Assembly (NCBI GenBank): GCA_903931645.1
Contig: CAIZDF010000121.1
Location: 1-8,287, forward strand
DNA length: 8,287 nt
Direction: 5' to 3'
Source of the DNA: an uncultured Tolumonas sp.
GTDB lineage: Bacteria; Pseudomonadota; Gammaproteobacteria; Enterobacterales; Aeromonadaceae
Shown here: positions 1 to 7,855 of the stretch, one piece after another
Position numbering within the stretch: position 1 is the stretch's first letter
Layout of the letters: every line of letters starts with the position of its first letter
The notes under the pieces: generated by a model
Databases searched by the model: none
Told to the model about the DNA's origin: nothing
The model's input: only the letters and a program-made list of their open reading frames with translations
Program-made: the position numbers and the translations under genes

Positions 1-1232
1 CGAGGATTGTCATCAGTCAGGATAATCGTATCTGCCCACTGTTCTGCGATAGCAGCCATTAGTGGTCGTTTACCGCGATCACGATCGCCACCACAACCGA
101 AAATACAAAACAGACGGCCATGACAATGCTGCCTTGCCGCTTGTAGTGCTTTTTCCAAACCATCAGGGGTATGTGCGTAATCCACCACAACTAACGGCTG
201 CTGCGGATTACCAAAACATTCCATTCGACCAGTGACTGGTTGCAGGCGGGATGCCGTCTGACACAGCGTTTCAAAGTCGTACTGCAAAACCAACATTACC
301 GCTAACGCCGCCAGCAAATTAGATACATTAAACTTCCCAAGAAGGGGCGCAGATAATACACCATCCCCCCATGAAGAGTGAATGCTGATCGTAATCCCCT
401 GCGGGTGATATTTTACATCAGAGGCGTAGAGAAAAGAGCCGGCATGGTTTGGCAGTTGCTGATCGATGCCATAAACCACAGCCTGTGGCATTTGTTGCAA
501 CCACTCTCTCGCAGTCTCGTCGTCGGCGTTCAGAATGCAATGTGCAGGTGTTGTTTGCTTAAAGATTTGACGTTTCGCTTCTGCATACGCCTGCATCGTA
601 TGGTGGTAATCAAGGTGATCACGGCTGAGATTGGTGAACACAGCAGCAGCAAAGGGTAATGCAGAAACTCGATGCTGCACCAATCCATGTGAAGACACCT
701 CCATCGCAGCAACATCAACCTGTTCAGTGACAAAATGCGCTAATTCTTGCTGAATAGATATCGCACTGCCCGTGGTATTTTCTGTTGCCCGTAACTGACC
801 GAATAAACCATTACCTAATGTGCCTAACACACCGCCACGCTGGCCGAGTAATTGTGTCCAGTTGGCAATCAGCTGTGTACAGGTACTTTTGCCATTGGTG
901 CCAGTAACACCAACTAGTGCTAATTTTTTTGCCGGTTGATCATAAAACAGCCCAGCCAGTTCACTGACCTTCTCAGCTAACGCAGGAACTGCAATGCAGG
1001 GAATATTCAGTTCCGGCGGAACAAAACCGTCACCATTATCAAATAAGATTGCTGCTGCGCCAGATTGTTCCGCTTGCTGCATAAACAAACGACCGTCAAC
1101 CGCATGCCCTTTCAACGCTAAAAATAGAGAACCTTGTTTTAACAAACGCGTATCTAACTGCATATCACTTAATGGAATAGCAGGTGCGGAGATATTAAAA
1201 CCCGCCAGCAGTCGATCAAGAGCGAGTGGCAT
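1..1232 (-). CDS. murE: UDP-MurNAc-L-Ala-D-Glu:meso-diaminopimelate ligase, partial (C-terminus outside window)
   Basis: Cytoplasmic ATP-dependent Mur ligase that adds the third residue of the peptidoglycan stem peptide. I translated it by hand from the ATG at 1230-1232; it stays open to the left edge, giving 410 complete codons of roughly 495 expected. Visible landmarks are the P-loop GTNGKST (residues 111-117, Lys115), TTGSAIS, MEVSSHGLVQHRV, the SRDHLDYH block, and YAEAKRQIF, whose Lys220 corresponds to the carbamylated lysine of the family. The last residues are DDNP followed by CG, which must encode Arg whatever the next base. This gives the DNPR motif used by Gram-negative MurE to recognise meso-DAP. 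The start is supported by a strong GAGGTG ribosome site (1240-1245) 7 nt upstream, inside the end of ftsI. The reading frame overlaps ftsI by 17 nt, which suggests coupled translation. The missing part is about 85 residues of the C-terminal domain. Confidence 0.97.
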   Translation of the reverse strand, partial: MPLALDRLLAGFNISAPAIPLSDMQLDTRLLKQGSLFLALKGHAVDGRLFMQQAEQSGAAAILFDNGDGFVPPELNIPCIAVPALAEKVSELAGLFYDQPAKKLALVGVTGTNGKSTCTQLIANWTQLLGQRGGVLGTLGNGLFGQLRATENTTGSAISIQQELAHFVTEQVDVAAMEVSSHGLVQHRVSALPFAAAVFTNLSRDHLDYHHTMQAYAEAKRQIFKQTTPAHCILNADDETAREWLQQMPQAVVYGIDQQLPNHAGSFLYASDVKYHPQGITISIHSSWGDGVLSAPLLGKFNVSNLLAALAVMLVLQYDFETLCQTASRLQPVTGRMECFGNPQQPLVVVDYAHTPDGLEKALQAARQHCHGRLFCIFGCGGDRDRGKRPLMAAIAEQWADTIILTDDNP

Positions 1233-2982
1233 TTTTCTTCACCTCGCTGCGTTGAGCAGTATTCAATTCTTCTTTTGGATCCGGCAAAGCATCTGGTGGC
1301 ACATTATAAAGCTGCAATGCGCTACTCATCACTTCCGCAAATGTCGGGCCAGCAACGGAACCACCATAATATGAGGCCCCATGAGGTTCGTTAATGATCA
1401 CCACCATAGCAAAACGCGGATTACTGACCGGAGCAAACCCAGCAAACGTGCCCACATAATCTTTACCATAGCCACCCGCGGCGGCCACTTTTGCCGTACC
1501 AGTCTTACCAGCAACACGGTAACCCGGTACCGCCGCTTTACCACCGGTACCGCCCTCTTCCACTACACCTTCCAAGGCGTGGATAACTTGCTCGGCGATT
1601 TCAGGTGCGACAACTCGCTCACCTTGTGGAGCTTGGGCTACTTTCAATACCGAGATAGGTTTACGAATGCCTTTATTAGCTAAAGCAGCATAAGCCGCCG
1701 TAAGTTGCAGTGGAGTCACGCGCAGACCATAACCGAAACCAAGAGTTGCCAGTTCAATATTCGACCAACGGCTACGCATTGGCACCATCCCTGAACTTTC
1801 CCCCATTAAACCAGTTCCGGACTCCTGTCCAAGACCGAACTCTTCAAGTTTGCCCGTGATCCATTGCGGCTGCATACGCATAGCAATATGCGCCATACCG
1901 ATGTTGGAAGAGTATTTCAAAATGTCGTATAAACCACCTGACGCCATTTTATGGCTGTCGGTTACAATATGCCCGCCCACCGCAAATGGTCGCGTATCAA
2001 GAATTTCTTTCCAGTTAATAACGCCGTGTTCCAATGCACTCATGGCAACTATCGGTTTTACGGTTGAACCCGGTTCGTAGGTATCAGTGACCGCGCGATT
2101 ACGGGCACGGAAGCTTTCGTATTGTTCGCGGTTATTCGGGTTATAGGACGGTGTGTTAACCATCGCCAATATTTCACCCGTAATGACATCCATCAACACC
2201 AGCGAACCTGAAGTCGCTTTATTCACTTCAGTCGCATATTTCAAAGAACGATAAGCAACAGACTGCAAACGTTGGTCGATACTTAATACCAGTTGCCCTG
2301 CTTTTTTACCTTCTTTGACGATACCGATATTTTCAATGACCCGTCCCTGACGGTCTTTACGGATCTTGTATTCTGACGGCGTCGAGGTCAGCCATTCATT
2401 AAATGCCCGCTCCACCCCTTCAATGCCGGCACCGTCGATATTGGTATTTCCTACCAAGTGCGCACTGATTTCGCCGGTTGGGTAATAACGTTTGGTTTCC
2501 CGACGTAAATGCACACCTGGCAGCTTTAATTTAGCGATGTAATCAGCCACCGCAGGAGTAATTTGTCGCTGCAAGTAGACAAAACGGCGTTTAGGATCAG
2601 CAATGCTGGCAGTTAACTTAGGCATATCCAGATCCAGCACATCAGCTAACGCCATCCATGCATCGGTATTTTTCAAACCATCTGCTTCGTGGATCTCTTT
2701 GGGATCAGCCCACACCGCTTGCACTGGCACAGAAACAGCTAATTGTTCACCATTGCGATCGGTAACCATGCCACGATCGGAGGGGTCTGATGTCGTTCTA
2801 AGGGAACGCATATCGCCTTCCTGGCGTAAGCGGTCGGGTTGAATCACCTGGATCCAGGCGGTACGTGCGACTAAGCCTGAAAATCCGGCAAATATAAAAC
2901 CCAGCAACACGATGAAGCGCCAGTGCGCAAGCCCGGTATCTGTTTTTTTATTATTTTTCTTAGTAGTAGCTCTTATGCTCAT
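1216..2982 (-). CDS. ftsI: Peptidoglycan D,D-transpeptidase FtsI (PBP3)
   Basis: Septum-specific class B penicillin-binding protein that cross-links peptidoglycan in the divisome; target of beta-lactams. The protein is 588 aa, the same length as E. coli PBP3. A short basic cytoplasmic N-terminus (residues 1-20, Lys/Asn rich) is followed by one membrane anchor (about 21-41). Then comes the periplasmic pedestal domain, starting near RGMVTDRNG (70-78), and the transpeptidase domain from about 235. The three active-site motifs are complete: STVK with catalytic Ser306 and Lys309, SSN at 358-360, and KTGT at 493-496. The ATG overlaps the ftsL stop as ATGA and has no clear ribosome site of its own, so translation is probably coupled to ftsL. 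The 3' end overlaps murE. The frame is intact and no key residue is missing. In E. coli FtsI works with FtsW and is recruited after FtsQLB. Confidence 0.98.
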   Translation of the reverse strand: MSIRATTKKNNKKTDTGLAHWRFIVLLGFIFAGFSGLVARTAWIQVIQPDRLRQEGDMRSLRTTSDPSDRGMVTDRNGEQLAVSVPVQAVWADPKEIHEADGLKNTDAWMALADVLDLDMPKLTASIADPKRRFVYLQRQITPAVADYIAKLKLPGVHLRRETKRYYPTGEISAHLVGNTNIDGAGIEGVERAFNEWLTSTPSEYKIRKDRQGRVIENIGIVKEGKKAGQLVLSIDQRLQSVAYRSLKYATEVNKATSGSLVLMDVITGEILAMVNTPSYNPNNREQYESFRARNRAVTDTYEPGSTVKPIVAMSALEHGVINWKEILDTRPFAVGGHIVTDSHKMASGGLYDILKYSSNIGMAHIAMRMQPQWITGKLEEFGLGQESGTGLMGESSGMVPMRSRWSNIELATLGFGYGLRVTPLQLTAAYAALANKGIRKPISVLKVAQAPQGERVVAPEIAEQVIHALEGVVEEGGTGGKAAVPGYRVAGKTGTAKVAAAGGYGKDYVGTFAGFAPVSNPRFAMVVIINEPHGASYYGGSVAGPTFAEVMSSALQLYNVPPDALPDPKEELNTAQRSEVKKNATRS

Positions 2983-3290
2983 GGCAGACTAATCATCTTT
3001 TCTTCTAAAGGCTTAGGCCGTGTCATTGCCAGCTTCACTTTGGCAATATCCGAAACGCGCGAATGCTCAGCCTGAGCATTCTGTTCTAAAACCAAATGTC
3101 GCCATTCAACTTCAAGATCATCACTTTTGCTCTGTACCTTGTTCAATTCCGCCGTCACAGAACGGGTATCGTCTGTCACTACAATAGTGGTCAGCGCGGA
3201 ACCAAGAATACCCAGACTCAGAATGACCTGAAACCAATGACGTTTCAGATCCAGCAAGATCAATAAAGTGAGATTAAGCCGGCGTTCCAT
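2979..3290 (-). CDS. ftsL: Cell division protein FtsL
   Basis: Small bitopic inner-membrane divisome protein that pairs with FtsB and FtsQ and helps activate FtsWI. The product is 103 aa. It has a short cytoplasmic segment (1-18, MERRLNLTLLILLDLKRH), one hydrophobic helix (about 19-38), and a periplasmic stretch (about 45-85) rich in charged residues with leucine/valine spacing suited to a coiled coil. Sequence conservation in this family is low, so the call rests on size, single-pass topology and its place between rsmH and ftsI. It starts 2 nt after the rsmH stop, with a GGAG-type ribosome site at 3297-3302 inside the end of rsmH. Its stop overlaps the ftsI start by 4 nt. Confidence 0.95.
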   Translation of the reverse strand: MERRLNLTLLILLDLKRHWFQVILSLGILGSALTTIVVTDDTRSVTAELNKVQSKSDDLEVEWRHLVLEQNAQAEHSRVSDIAKVKLAMTRPKPLEEKMISLP

Positions 3291-3292
3291 TG

Positions 3293-4219
3293 TTAGCTCT
3301 CCAGACGCTCGGCGACACGCAATACCGAACTGCGTGAACGCACATTGTCGGAAACTTCGCTATCTGCTGGCTTGATCGCTTTACCAACAGAATGCAAAGT
3401 CTGAGTTTTACGAATTTGGTCTTCCGTAATAGGCAACCCTTTCGGTGGCTGGATGCCTTTTTCCTGCTGACGAATAAATTGCTTAACGATGCGATCTTCC
3501 AGTGAATGGAAACTGATCACGGCCAAACGACCACCAGGAGCCAAAACCGATAATGACGCTTTTAGCGTTTCTTCGATCTCTTTTAACTCTTGGTTCACAT
3601 GAATACGTAACGCCTGAAAGCTACGTGTGGCAGGATGTTTATGTTTTTCTTTGTTTGGCACCACACGGGCAATCATCTCAGCCAGTTGGCGAGTGCGGGT
3701 GTAAGGTGTCGTAACACGATCGGCCACAATGGCGCGAGCAATACGATTAGCAAAACGCTCTTCACCGTAAGTGCGCAGTACCCAGGCAATATCATCAACG
3801 TCAGCGTGCAACAGCCAGTCTGCCGCGCTTTCACCATGCAACGGGTCCATGCGCATATCGAGCGGGCCATCATTCATGAAACTGAAACCACGTTCAGCTT
3901 CATCCAGTTGTGGTGATGACACGCCAAGATCCAGCAACAAGCCGTCAACCTTACCCAGCAGATCACGCTCTGCCATATAGTCATACAGTGAAGAAAATGG
4001 ACCGGAGATGATTTCAAAACGGGGATCCTGCCACTCTTTTGCTACTGCCACCGCCTGAGGGTCACGGTCAATAGCATACAAGCGCCCCTGTGGGCCGAGG
4101 TGTTGCAGGATCAGACGGGAATGTCCACCACGCCCGAATGTACCGTCCACGTACACGCCGTCCGGGCGAATAGCCAGCCCGTCCACCGCTTCCTGTAACA
4201 GTACAGTGATATGTTCCAT
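3293..4219 (-). CDS. rsmH: 16S rRNA (cytosine(1402)-N(4))-methyltransferase RsmH
   Basis: SAM-dependent methyltransferase (older name MraW) that methylates N4 of C1402 in the decoding centre of 16S rRNA. The protein is 308 aa, normal for the family. Visible motifs are [10 protein letters not shown] (25-34), the SAM-binding glycine-rich loop; AIDRDP (49-54), the acidic end of the second strand; [10 protein letters not shown] (97-106); GPLDMRMDP (118-126); and ISFHSLEDR (235-243) near the catalytic pocket. The insert between about 105 and 215 fits the helical substrate-recognition domain. It lies 18 nt downstream of mraZ, with a modest GGGGAT ribosome site (4228-4233) about 8 nt before the ATG, and is followed 2 nt later by ftsL. 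Its place between a regulator and division genes is the standard dcw order and does not imply a division role for the enzyme. Confidence 0.98.
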   Translation of the reverse strand: MEHITVLLQEAVDGLAIRPDGVYVDGTFGRGGHSRLILQHLGPQGRLYAIDRDPQAVAVAKEWQDPRFEIISGPFSSLYDYMAERDLLGKVDGLLLDLGVSSPQLDEAERGFSFMNDGPLDMRMDPLHGESAADWLLHADVDDIAWVLRTYGEERFANRIARAIVADRVTTPYTRTRQLAEMIARVVPNKEKHKHPATRSFQALRIHVNQELKEIEETLKASLSVLAPGGRLAVISFHSLEDRIVKQFIRQQEKGIQPPKGLPITEDQIRKTQTLHSVGKAIKPADSEVSDNVRSRSSVLRVAERLES

Positions 4220-4237
4220 TAGCTTTTATCCCCAGTG

Positions 4238-4696
4238 CTAAAGTGAAAAATCACGCAGTTTATCCGAAGTAGTCCAGTCCATATCCGGCAATGCCTGAAT
4301 GTCCTCATCCACTTGTTGTAACCAGCGAGTTTCACTCCAGATTTCAAATTTATTTAATTGACCAACCAGCATGATCTGTTTATCCAGCCCAGCGTGCTGA
4401 CGTAACGGCGCAGATAACAACAAACGACCGTTTCCATCCAGCTCACATTCACAGGCATAACCCAGCAGTAAACGCTGTAAACGACGTTCTACCGGATTCA
4501 TGCTGGACAGGGATTTCAGCTTCTTCTCTATTTCTTCCCATTCACCAAGTGGGTACAGCAGCAGGCAGGGATTCGCTATATCAATGGTGCAGACAAGCTG
4601 GCCCTCGCACTCTTCGCGAAGCCAATCTCGAAACTTAGTTGGAACTGCTAATCGCCCTTTGGTATCCAGAGCGATGGCGTGTGCTCCACGTAGCAT
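4238..4696 (-). CDS. mraZ: Transcriptional regulator MraZ
   Basis: DNA-binding regulator encoded first in the dcw cluster. In E. coli it represses its own promoter and, when overproduced, disturbs division. The product is 152 aa, the same length as the E. coli protein. It carries the two tandem AbrB-like half-domains with the family DXXXR signatures: DTKGR at 11-15 and DGNGR at 87-91. Other recognisable blocks are [15 protein letters not shown] (36-50), [16 protein letters not shown] (64-79) and [12 protein letters not shown] (109-120). MraZ forms a ring-shaped oligomer that contacts regularly spaced repeats. The matching repeats are present just upstream (4762-4786), which supports autoregulation here. 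The ATG is preceded by an AAGGTG ribosome site (4701-4706). Confidence 0.98.
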   Translation of the reverse strand: MLRGAHAIALDTKGRLAVPTKFRDWLREECEGQLVCTIDIANPCLLLYPLGEWEEIEKKLKSLSSMNPVERRLQRLLLGYACECELDGNGRLLLSAPLRQHAGLDKQIMLVGQLNKFEIWSETRWLQQVDEDIQALPDMDWTTSDKLRDFSL

Positions 4697-4761
4697 GCCG
4701 CACCTTGCTGTTTGGTTATTTCCTGCCAGCCGGCGAATATTGGGAATTCATTCTACAGAGC

Positions 4762-4786
4762 TCCACAATATCCCACTTTTTTCCAC
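4762..4786 (-). promoter_or_regulatory. MraZ operator: three direct repeats with 10-bp period
   Basis: Read on the minus strand, three repeats are seen as GTGGA-N5-GTGGG-N5-GTGGA (plus-strand positions 4782-4786, 4772-4776, 4762-4766). The spacing is exactly 10 bp, one DNA turn. A degenerate fourth unit, GTAGA, lies in register at 4752-4756. The known E. coli MraZ site is three TGGGN repeats separated by 5 nt, located in the leader between promoter and mraZ start. This arrangement matches in period, orientation and position, though two of the three units carry A in place of the third G. Binding is inferred, not shown. Confidence 0.85.
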
Positions 4787-4791
4787 CTAGA

Positions 4792-4820
4792 AGTGTAAGG
4801 ATGCCCATGCCCCTTTGCAA
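4792..4820 (-). promoter_or_regulatory. Predicted sigma70 promoter of mraZ / dcw operon
   Basis: On the minus strand TTGCAA (4815-4820, -35, 4 of 6 consensus bases) and TACACT (4792-4797, -10, 4 of 6) are separated by an ideal 17 bp. The predicted start site is near 4785, which puts the MraZ repeats at the very beginning of the transcript. A repressor bound there would cover the initiation region. The promoter would drive mraZ, rsmH, ftsL, ftsI and murE. Confidence 0.6.
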
Positions 4821-4881
4821 GCGCCAGTCGGGCTTGATTCGAACTAACAAACAGGGATTTTTTTCATCTCTCTCTAAAGCG

Positions 4882-4942
4882 GCTGATTTTTCAGCAAAAT
4901 GCCTGATAATAAAAAATAATCAGTTTGCGAAGTGCATCACTT
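4882..4942. repeat. Cluster of three short inverted repeats upstream of greB
   Basis: Three dyads sit in 61 bp: GCTGA-N4-TCAGC (4882-4895), CTGAT-N11-ATCAG (4903-4923, with an A/T-only centre), and AAGTG-N3-CACTT (4930-4942). The first two share a CTGA...TCAG core. Arms are only 5 bp each, so some may be chance in A/T-rich DNA. They lie upstream of both promoter candidates, where a regulator site could act on either gene. I do not recognise a known operator consensus. Confidence 0.35.
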
Positions 4943-4966
4943 TTAAACATCCGATTAGCAGGATAT

Positions 4967-4995
4967 TTGGCGATTTTTAACAAACACCTTATGCT
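4967..4995 (+). promoter_or_regulatory. Possible sigma70 promoter of greB-tex
   Basis: TTGGCG (4967-4972) and TATGCT (4990-4995) are spaced by 17 bp, each matching 4 of 6 consensus bases. Transcription would start near 5001-5003, giving a short leader of about 30 nt before the greB ATG. It is the best-spaced candidate close to greB, but A/T-rich DNA here offers weaker alternatives. Confidence 0.35.
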
Positions 4996-5030
4996 GCGGC
5001 TCATGAATTCACTCTGTCAAAGTAACGACA

Positions 5031-5516
5031 ATGAAAACCAACCTCATTACCCGCGCCGGCTGGCAAAAACTCGAAGATGAACTGAAGTATCTGTGGAAAG
5101 TAAAACGACCAGAGGTGACACAGGCCGTCTCAGAGGCTGCCGCGCTAGGTGACCGCAGTGAAAATGCTGAATATAAGGAAGGAAAACGAGAGCTGCGTTC
5201 TATTGATCGCCGATTACGTTTTCTAACCAAGCGTTTAGATGCATTGAAAATTGTCGAATATGCACCACAGCAAGAGGGCAAAGTCTATTTTGGCGCGTGG
5301 GTGGAGTTGGAAAATGAACAAGGTGATATTGTTCGTTATCGCATTGTCGGCACCGATGAAATCGACACCAAAAACAATTACATCACCATTGATTCGCCGA
5401 TGGCCCGCGCCTTGATCGGCAAACAAGTCGACGATGAAGTACGGGTACAAACCCCATCAGGCGAGAAAGAGTGGTACATCAATAAGATCCAATATCAGCC
5501 GTTTAGCGCAGAATAA
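5031..5516 (+). CDS. greB: Transcript cleavage factor GreB
   Basis: Enters the RNA polymerase secondary channel and stimulates cleavage of the 3' end of backtracked RNA, releasing arrested complexes. The protein is 161 aa. Residues 1-75 form the N-terminal antiparallel coiled coil, with the acidic tip at GDRSENAEY (40-48); Asp41 and Glu44 are the residues that position the catalytic metal. The C-terminal FKBP-like domain includes [16 protein letters not shown] (about 80-95) and [12 protein letters not shown]. The [17 protein letters not shown] stretch and the long basic coiled coil favour GreB over GreA. The ATG is chosen because [11 protein letters not shown] aligns with the E. coli start. 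No clear ribosome site precedes it, which is unusual among the genes here. tex follows 25 nt downstream without a terminator between, so the two are probably cotranscribed. Confidence 0.96.
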   Translation: MKTNLITRAGWQKLEDELKYLWKVKRPEVTQAVSEAAALGDRSENAEYKEGKRELRSIDRRLRFLTKRLDALKIVEYAPQQEGKVYFGAWVELENEQGDIVRYRIVGTDEIDTKNNYITIDSPMARALIGKQVDDEVRVQTPSGEKEWYINKIQYQPFSAE

Positions 5517-5541
5517 CGGCATAACAACACCGAGGATAAAC

Positions 5542-7848
5542 ATGCCTTCGATTAATCAAATCATTGCTGATGAATTAAATGCCCGCAATGAGCAGGTGGC
5601 CGCAGCGGTAAAACTACTGGATGACGGCTCCACTGTTCCGTTTATCGCCCGTTATCGTAAAGAAATCACTGGCGGGCTGGATGACACGCAATTACGTCAT
5701 CTGGAACAGCGTTTAGGTTATTTGCGTGAACTGGAAGATCGCCGTCAAACCATCCTGTCGTCGATCAGTGAGCAAGGTAAGCTGACCGATGACTTACGTG
5801 CTGATATTTGGGCCGCTGACACCAAGACGCGCCTGGAAGATCTTTATCTGCCCTATAAACCAAAACGCCGCACCAAAGGGCAGATCGCGATAGAAGCCGG
5901 TCTGCAACCTCTGGCCGATATGCTGTTGGCGAATCCAGAATTAGATCCGGAAACAGAAGCGCAGAATCATCTGAATGCGGAACATCAGATCAATGACAGC
6001 AAAACTGCGCTGGACGGTGCCCGTTATATTCTAATGGAACGTTTTGCCGAAGAAGCGGGTTTATTGGAACAACTGCGTAGCTACCTGTGGCGTTCAGCTC
6101 TGTTATGGGCACAAGTGATCGAAGGCAAACAGGCAGAAGGCGCTAAATTCAGCGATTATTTTGATCATCAAGAGCCGATCGCTAAAGTTCCGTCGCATCG
6201 CACCTTGGCTATGTTACGAGGCCGTAATGAAGGTTTTCTGGCCTTAAGTTTACAGGTCGAGCAAACTGGTGATGTTCACCCTTGCGAAGCATTAATCACC
6301 CGTTATTTTGAGTTGGCTTTCCGTGGTCGCCCAGCGGATAAATGGCTGCAAAGTGTGCTGGGTTGGACTTGGAAAATTAAACTGTCACTCCAGATGGAAA
6401 CTGAGTTAATTGGTCGCCTGCGTGATGCAGCCGAAAGTGAAGCGATCCGTGTGTTTGCCAGCAATTTGAAAGATTTGCTGATGGCCGCGCCGGCAGGCAT
6501 GAAAGCCACCATGGGCTTAGACCCTGGTATTCGCACTGGTGTGAAAGTCGCTGTTGTTGATGCGACGGGTAAAGTCGTAGCGACACATACTGTTTATCCG
6601 TTTGAACCACGACGCCAGTATGATCAGGCAATCGAAATCATTCATGCGTTATGCAAACAGCATAATGTCGGCTTGGTCAGTATTGGTAACGGCACGGCAT
6701 CACGAGAGACTGACCGTCTGGTGGCCGACATGCTGCAACGTTACCCCGATTGCAAAGCACAGAAAGTGGTCGTCAGTGAAGCAGGTGCATCGGTTTATTC
6801 CGCCTCTGAACTGGCAGCCGCCGAATTTCCTGAGCTGGATGTATCACTGCGCGGTGCGGTGTCTATCGCGCGTCGTCTGCAAGATCCACTGGCGGAGCTG
6901 GTTAAGATTGATCCGAAAGCGATTGGTGTGGGTCAATATCAGCATGATGTCAGCCAAAATCAGCTCGCTAAAAATCTCGATACCGTAGTGGAAGATTGCG
7001 TCAATGCCGTCGGCGTGGATGTTAACACCGCCTCAGTTCCACTATTGACGCGCGTATCAGGCTTAAGCAAAACGCTGGCACAAAATATCGTAGCGCATCG
7101 TGATAGCAATGGTGCCTTTAAAGAGCGTAAAGAACTGCTGAAAGTGGCACGTTTAGGCCCGAAAGCTTACGAACAGTGCGCAGGCTTTCTGCGTATTCGA
7201 GATGGCAAAAACCCGTTAGATGCTTCTTCTGTTCACCCCGAAGCTTATCCGGTGGTGGAAAAAATTATCGCTCAGCTACAAAAACCTGTTTCTGGTTTAA
7301 TTGGCAACAGCGCATTACTAAAATCGCTGAAACCAGCGGATTACACCGATGAGCATTTTGGTATTCCGACTGTCACCGATATCTTGCAAGAGCTGGATAA
7401 ACCGGGTCGAGATCCACGACCTGAATTCAAAACGGCCACCTTCCGCGACGGTGTGGAAGAGATGAAAGATCTGCGCTCAGAGATGATTCTGGAAGGCTGT
7501 GTCACCAACGTGACCAACTTCGGCGCTTTTGTCGATATCGGCGTGCATCAAGATGGTTTAGTGCATATATCCGCCCTAACCAATCGCTACGTCAGCGACC
7601 CTCGCGAAGTGGTAAAAGCCGGTGATATCGTCAAAGTGAAAGTGGTTGAAGTCGATCTGCCGCGCAAACGGATTGCATTAACCATGCGCTTAGATGATGA
7701 AGTTACGGCCAGCAAGCCACAACAGAAAGAGCGTCAGGAACAGCCTAATCGCAAACCGACTCCTCGTTCAACTGCAGCTGAGAAACCACAGAGCAGTGGC
7801 GACAATAATGCCTTTGCTGCTGCGTTTGCGAATGCTAAACGACGTTAA
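5542..7848 (+). CDS. tex: Tex family RNA-binding transcriptional accessory protein (YhgF)
   Basis: Conserved cytoplasmic nucleic-acid-binding protein, related to eukaryotic Spt6 and linked to transcription and stress tolerance; its exact reaction is not settled. I start it at ATG 5542, with GAGGA (5532-5536) 5 nt upstream, giving 768 aa. An upstream ATG in the same frame at 5434 would add 36 residues, but these lie inside greB and show no homology. The order is: N-terminal helical region (about 1-320, including [17 protein letters not shown]); YqgF/RNase H-like domain starting at [10 protein letters not shown] (Asp327) with [10 protein letters not shown] at 382-391; helix-hairpin-helix region (about 495-560); and S1 RNA-binding domain (about 650-717, [19 protein letters not shown]). 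A hydrophilic Gln/Pro/Lys-rich tail (718-755) ends in a short Ala/Phe-rich basic segment. The greB-tex pair is also seen in E. coli. Confidence 0.96.
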   Translation: MPSINQIIADELNARNEQVAAAVKLLDDGSTVPFIARYRKEITGGLDDTQLRHLEQRLGYLRELEDRRQTILSSISEQGKLTDDLRADIWAADTKTRLEDLYLPYKPKRRTKGQIAIEAGLQPLADMLLANPELDPETEAQNHLNAEHQINDSKTALDGARYILMERFAEEAGLLEQLRSYLWRSALLWAQVIEGKQAEGAKFSDYFDHQEPIAKVPSHRTLAMLRGRNEGFLALSLQVEQTGDVHPCEALITRYFELAFRGRPADKWLQSVLGWTWKIKLSLQMETELIGRLRDAAESEAIRVFASNLKDLLMAAPAGMKATMGLDPGIRTGVKVAVVDATGKVVATHTVYPFEPRRQYDQAIEIIHALCKQHNVGLVSIGNGTASRETDRLVADMLQRYPDCKAQKVVVSEAGASVYSASELAAAEFPELDVSLRGAVSIARRLQDPLAELVKIDPKAIGVGQYQHDVSQNQLAKNLDTVVEDCVNAVGVDVNTASVPLLTRVSGLSKTLAQNIVAHRDSNGAFKERKELLKVARLGPKAYEQCAGFLRIRDGKNPLDASSVHPEAYPVVEKIIAQLQKPVSGLIGNSALLKSLKPADYTDEHFGIPTVTDILQELDKPGRDPRPEFKTATFRDGVEEMKDLRSEMILEGCVTNVTNFGAFVDIGVHQDGLVHISALTNRYVSDPREVVKAGDIVKVKVVEVDLPRKRIALTMRLDDEVTASKPQQKERQEQPNRKPTPRSTAAEKPQSSGDNNAFAAAFANAKRR

Positions 7849-7855
7849 TATCAGA

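Larger units (their letters stand above)
4697..5030. promoter_or_regulatory. Divergent mraZ/greB intergenic control region
   Basis: This 334-bp stretch has no gene I can support. Reading from the mraZ side it holds the mraZ ribosome site (4701-4706), an untranslated leader with the MraZ repeat operator (4762-4786), and the mraZ promoter (4792-4820). Then follow a spacer with a T-run (4856-4864), three short inverted repeats (4882-4942), a greB promoter candidate (4967-4995) and the greB leader. The part from about 4855 to 4990 is noticeably more A/T-rich than the flanking genes. Open frames crossing this region show no family resemblance and read through the promoter signals, so I leave them out. 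Confidence 0.8.

Noticed and set aside
994..1374. 126-codon plus-strand frame antisense to murE/ftsI
   Set aside because: It is a shadow of two well-conserved minus-strand genes; its Cys/Ser/Asn-rich translation resembles no family I know.
2941..2965. A-rich run at the start of ftsI (minus strand) as a possible slippery frameshift site
   Set aside because: Seven A's followed by C are not in the phase needed for a canonical -1 slip in the ftsI frame, no stimulatory structure is apparent, and the frame runs intact to a normal length.
4830..4850. FNR-like half site TTGAT near a TTCGAA palindrome
   Set aside because: The second half (ACTAA) matches the ATCAA half only partly; too weak to call.
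4854..4864. T-run as an intrinsic terminator on the plus strand
   Set aside because: No GC-rich stem precedes it, and no plus-strand gene lies upstream.
4639..4980. 113-codon open frame on the plus strand across the mraZ start and intergenic region
   Set aside because: It runs antisense through the mraZ start, the MraZ operator and the promoter, has no recognisable domain and no ribosome site.
5434..5541. Upstream in-frame start that would lengthen Tex by 36 residues
   Set aside because: The extra residues lie within greB and in the gap; the ATG at 5542 has a GAGGA ribosome site and begins where Tex homology begins.
6377..6631. Minus-strand frames antisense to tex
   Set aside because: Shadows of the tex coding sequence with no conserved features or ribosome sites.
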